Positions 63,276 to 64,000 of a stretch of DNA of 64,000 nucleotides are shown here, piece after piece. A program made the translations under genes and the position numbers. Below the pieces are notes generated by a model. The model had not been told where the DNA came from. It saw only the letters and a list, made by a program, of their open reading frames with translations, and did not search any database. Source of the stretch: an uncultured Rhodobacterales bacterium (GTDB lineage Bacteria; Pseudomonadota; Alphaproteobacteria; Rhodobacterales; Rhodobacteraceae); NCBI GenBank assembly GCA_903845215.1, contig CAIMWI010000042.1:1-64000 (forward strand). The letters run 5' to 3'. Position 1 is the first letter of the stretch. Every line of letters begins with the position of its first letter.

Positions 63276-63327
63276 CCGGGGGCCTTCTGCCCCCGTACCC
63301 CCGAGGATATTTGGGCACATATGAAAG
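63276..63327 (-). repeat. dispersed intergenic element: AT core plus GC hairpin
   Basis: On the minus strand the core CTTTCATATGTGCCCAAATA then TCC spans 63327-63305, followed by a CGGGGG/CCCCCG stem (63295-63277). The core ends 56 nt before the CoA ligase start. Confidence 0.8.
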
Positions 63328-63392
63328 ATAAAGGAAGCGCCCAAGCCCTGCCCTGCGGGCCTTTCGCCTGATTCAAATTGTTCATCTGATCT

Positions 63393-63444
63393 CCTTTCAT
63401 ATGTGCCCAAATATCTCGGGGGGTCGGGGGGGCAGCGCCCCCCG
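63393..63444 (+). repeat. dispersed intergenic element, plus-strand copy facing away from its partner
   Basis: The core CCTTTCATATGTGCCCAAAT then ATC spans 63393-63415, and a CGGGGGG/CCCCCCG stem follows (63425-63444). It is head-to-head with the copy at 63305-63327, 65 nt apart, and its hairpin runs straight into the 21-bp palindrome. Confidence 0.8.
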
Positions 63445-63463
63445 ATTTTTCGCAGAAAAATCG
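63443..63463. repeat. 21-bp palindrome CGATTTTTC-GCA-GAAAAATCG
   Basis: Third copy, identical to that at 60346. It touches the stop codon of the acyl-CoA dehydrogenase on one side and the repeat hairpin on the other. It may act as that gene's terminator. Confidence 0.75.
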
Positions 63464-64000
63464 TTATGCGCCCAGCGGGCGAAGTAACTCGCGGCTGATG
63501 ATGTGGCGCTGGATTTCGGATGTGCCCTCCCAGATCCGTTCCACCCTTGCGTCGCGCCAGATGCGTTCAAGGGGAAGTTCCTCCATCAGGCCCATGCCGC
63601 CGTGGATCTGGATGGCCTCATCGGCAATCATGGCCAGCACTTCGGTGGCCTTCAGCTTGGCCATCGACATATCAGCCTCGGACACGGTGCCTTGATCATA
63701 TTTCCAAGCGGCTTCCCGCGTTAGAAGTTCAGCCGCCTTCAATTCCATCGCCATATCGGCAAGCTTAAAGCTGATCCCTTGGAACTTGCCGATCTGCTGG
63801 CCGAACTGCTTACGCTCGGCGGCATAGGACAGGGCATGGCCCATGGCACGTTCCGCCCGCCCAAGGCAGGTCGATGCGACTTGCAGGCGCGTGGCGCCCA
63901 GCCAGGAATTGGCCACCTCAAACCCCTTATGCGCCTCGCCCAAGATCTGGCGCTTGTTCAGGCGGCAATCGTCAAATTCCAGCACGGCGTTGGTGTACCC
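63464..64000 (-). CDS. acyl-CoA dehydrogenase (5' end beyond window)
   Basis: 178 residues of the C-terminal half are visible and the frame stays open to the window edge. The four-helix C-terminal domain includes RLQVASTCLGRAERAMGHAL, AAERKQFGQQIG and IHGGMGLMEELPLERIWRDARVERIWEGTSEI, with the FAD and catalytic patterns of the family. It probably belongs with the downstream CoA ligase and CaiD-like hydratase, for example as a crotonobetainyl-CoA reductase-like or short-chain dehydrogenase, but it is separated from them by a 215-nt repeat-rich gap. Confidence 0.9.
   Translation of the reverse strand, partial: GYTNAVLEFDDCRLNKRQILGEAHKGFEVANSWLGATRLQVASTCLGRAERAMGHALSYAAERKQFGQQIGKFQGISFKLADMAMELKAAELLTREAAWKYDQGTVSEADMSMAKLKATEVLAMIADEAIQIHGGMGLMEELPLERIWRDARVERIWEGTSEIQRHIISRELLRPLGA

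Noticed and set aside
1-64000. CRISPR arrays, toxin-antitoxin pairs, restriction or other defence genes, rRNA and complete tRNA genes
   Set aside because: None could be recognised in the window. The only mobile signature is the integrase and tRNA fragment at the left edge.

Overview
The window is high-GC alphaproteobacterial DNA, most likely a Rhodobacterales (roseobacter/Rhodobacter-type) chromosome. Markers of that lineage include the trcR-type DUF1013 regulator, a COQ9 homologue, a SelD fused to a flavoprotein domain, the dnaX-ybaB-recR order, MocE-type ferredoxin and many ATGA stop/start overlaps. The left edge (1-1323) is the end of an integrated element: a tyrosine recombinase sits against a 3' fragment of tRNA-Ala(GGC), followed by the old tRNA terminator. 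Everything to the right reads as ordinary chromosome, but rich in small catabolic modules.

Region by region: 1.5-5.2 kb holds a DUF1801/YdeI protein, ubiK and the overlapping set lgt-midA-pgeF. 5.3-11.6 kb holds a class III aminotransferase with a glutamine synthetase-like ligase, a CbiX-like protein overlapping a Rieske oxygenase, and a DUF1868 2H phosphoesterase-like protein with a short-chain dehydrogenase. 11.7-22.7 kb has a proline iminopeptidase, a complete five-gene peptide-type ABC transporter, an M19 dipeptidase, and an MttB-like protein overlapping a trimethylamine/dimethylglycine-dehydrogenase-like flavoprotein. 22.9-27.8 kb has a secreted endonuclease/exonuclease/phosphatase protein, then an overlapping trio (BKACE beta-keto acid cleavage enzyme, GNAT, acetylpolyamine-deacetylase-like) and an EamA exporter. 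Together these suggest uptake and dismantling of amidated, methylated or poly-amine compounds; this is an inference from families and proximity.

27.8-46.4 kb mixes housekeeping genes (rpsU, COQ9, aldR-like/ald, trcR, recR, ybaB, dnaX, argE) with selenium metabolism (selD fusion and mnmH, 12 kb apart), a MaoC-Pta fusion, a dimethylformamidase-like protein, a dimethylargininase and a Met-rich multicopper oxidase. 46.5-54.9 kb is an inositol/rhizopine-like island: iolG/mocA-like dehydrogenase, sugar ABC transporter, TIM-barrel isomerase, LacI regulator and, divergently, a MocD-like desaturase, a MocE ferredoxin and a divergent PanB-like protein. 54.9-60.2 kb has an ABC/FtsX pair, tesA and a D-2-hydroxyacid dehydrogenase. 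60.4-64 kb is a carnitinyl-CoA-type set (hydratase, ADP-forming CoA ligase, acyl-CoA dehydrogenase cut by the window edge).

The least explained structure is non-coding. A dispersed element made of an AT-rich core followed by a GC hairpin occurs five or six times. In three copies it lies 55-56 nt before a start codon. A 21-bp palindrome also occurs three times within 3.3 kb. The best gene-level candidates for something new are the rhizopine-like island with its PanB-like protein and the MttB/TMADH-like pair tied to a peptide transporter and dipeptidase.
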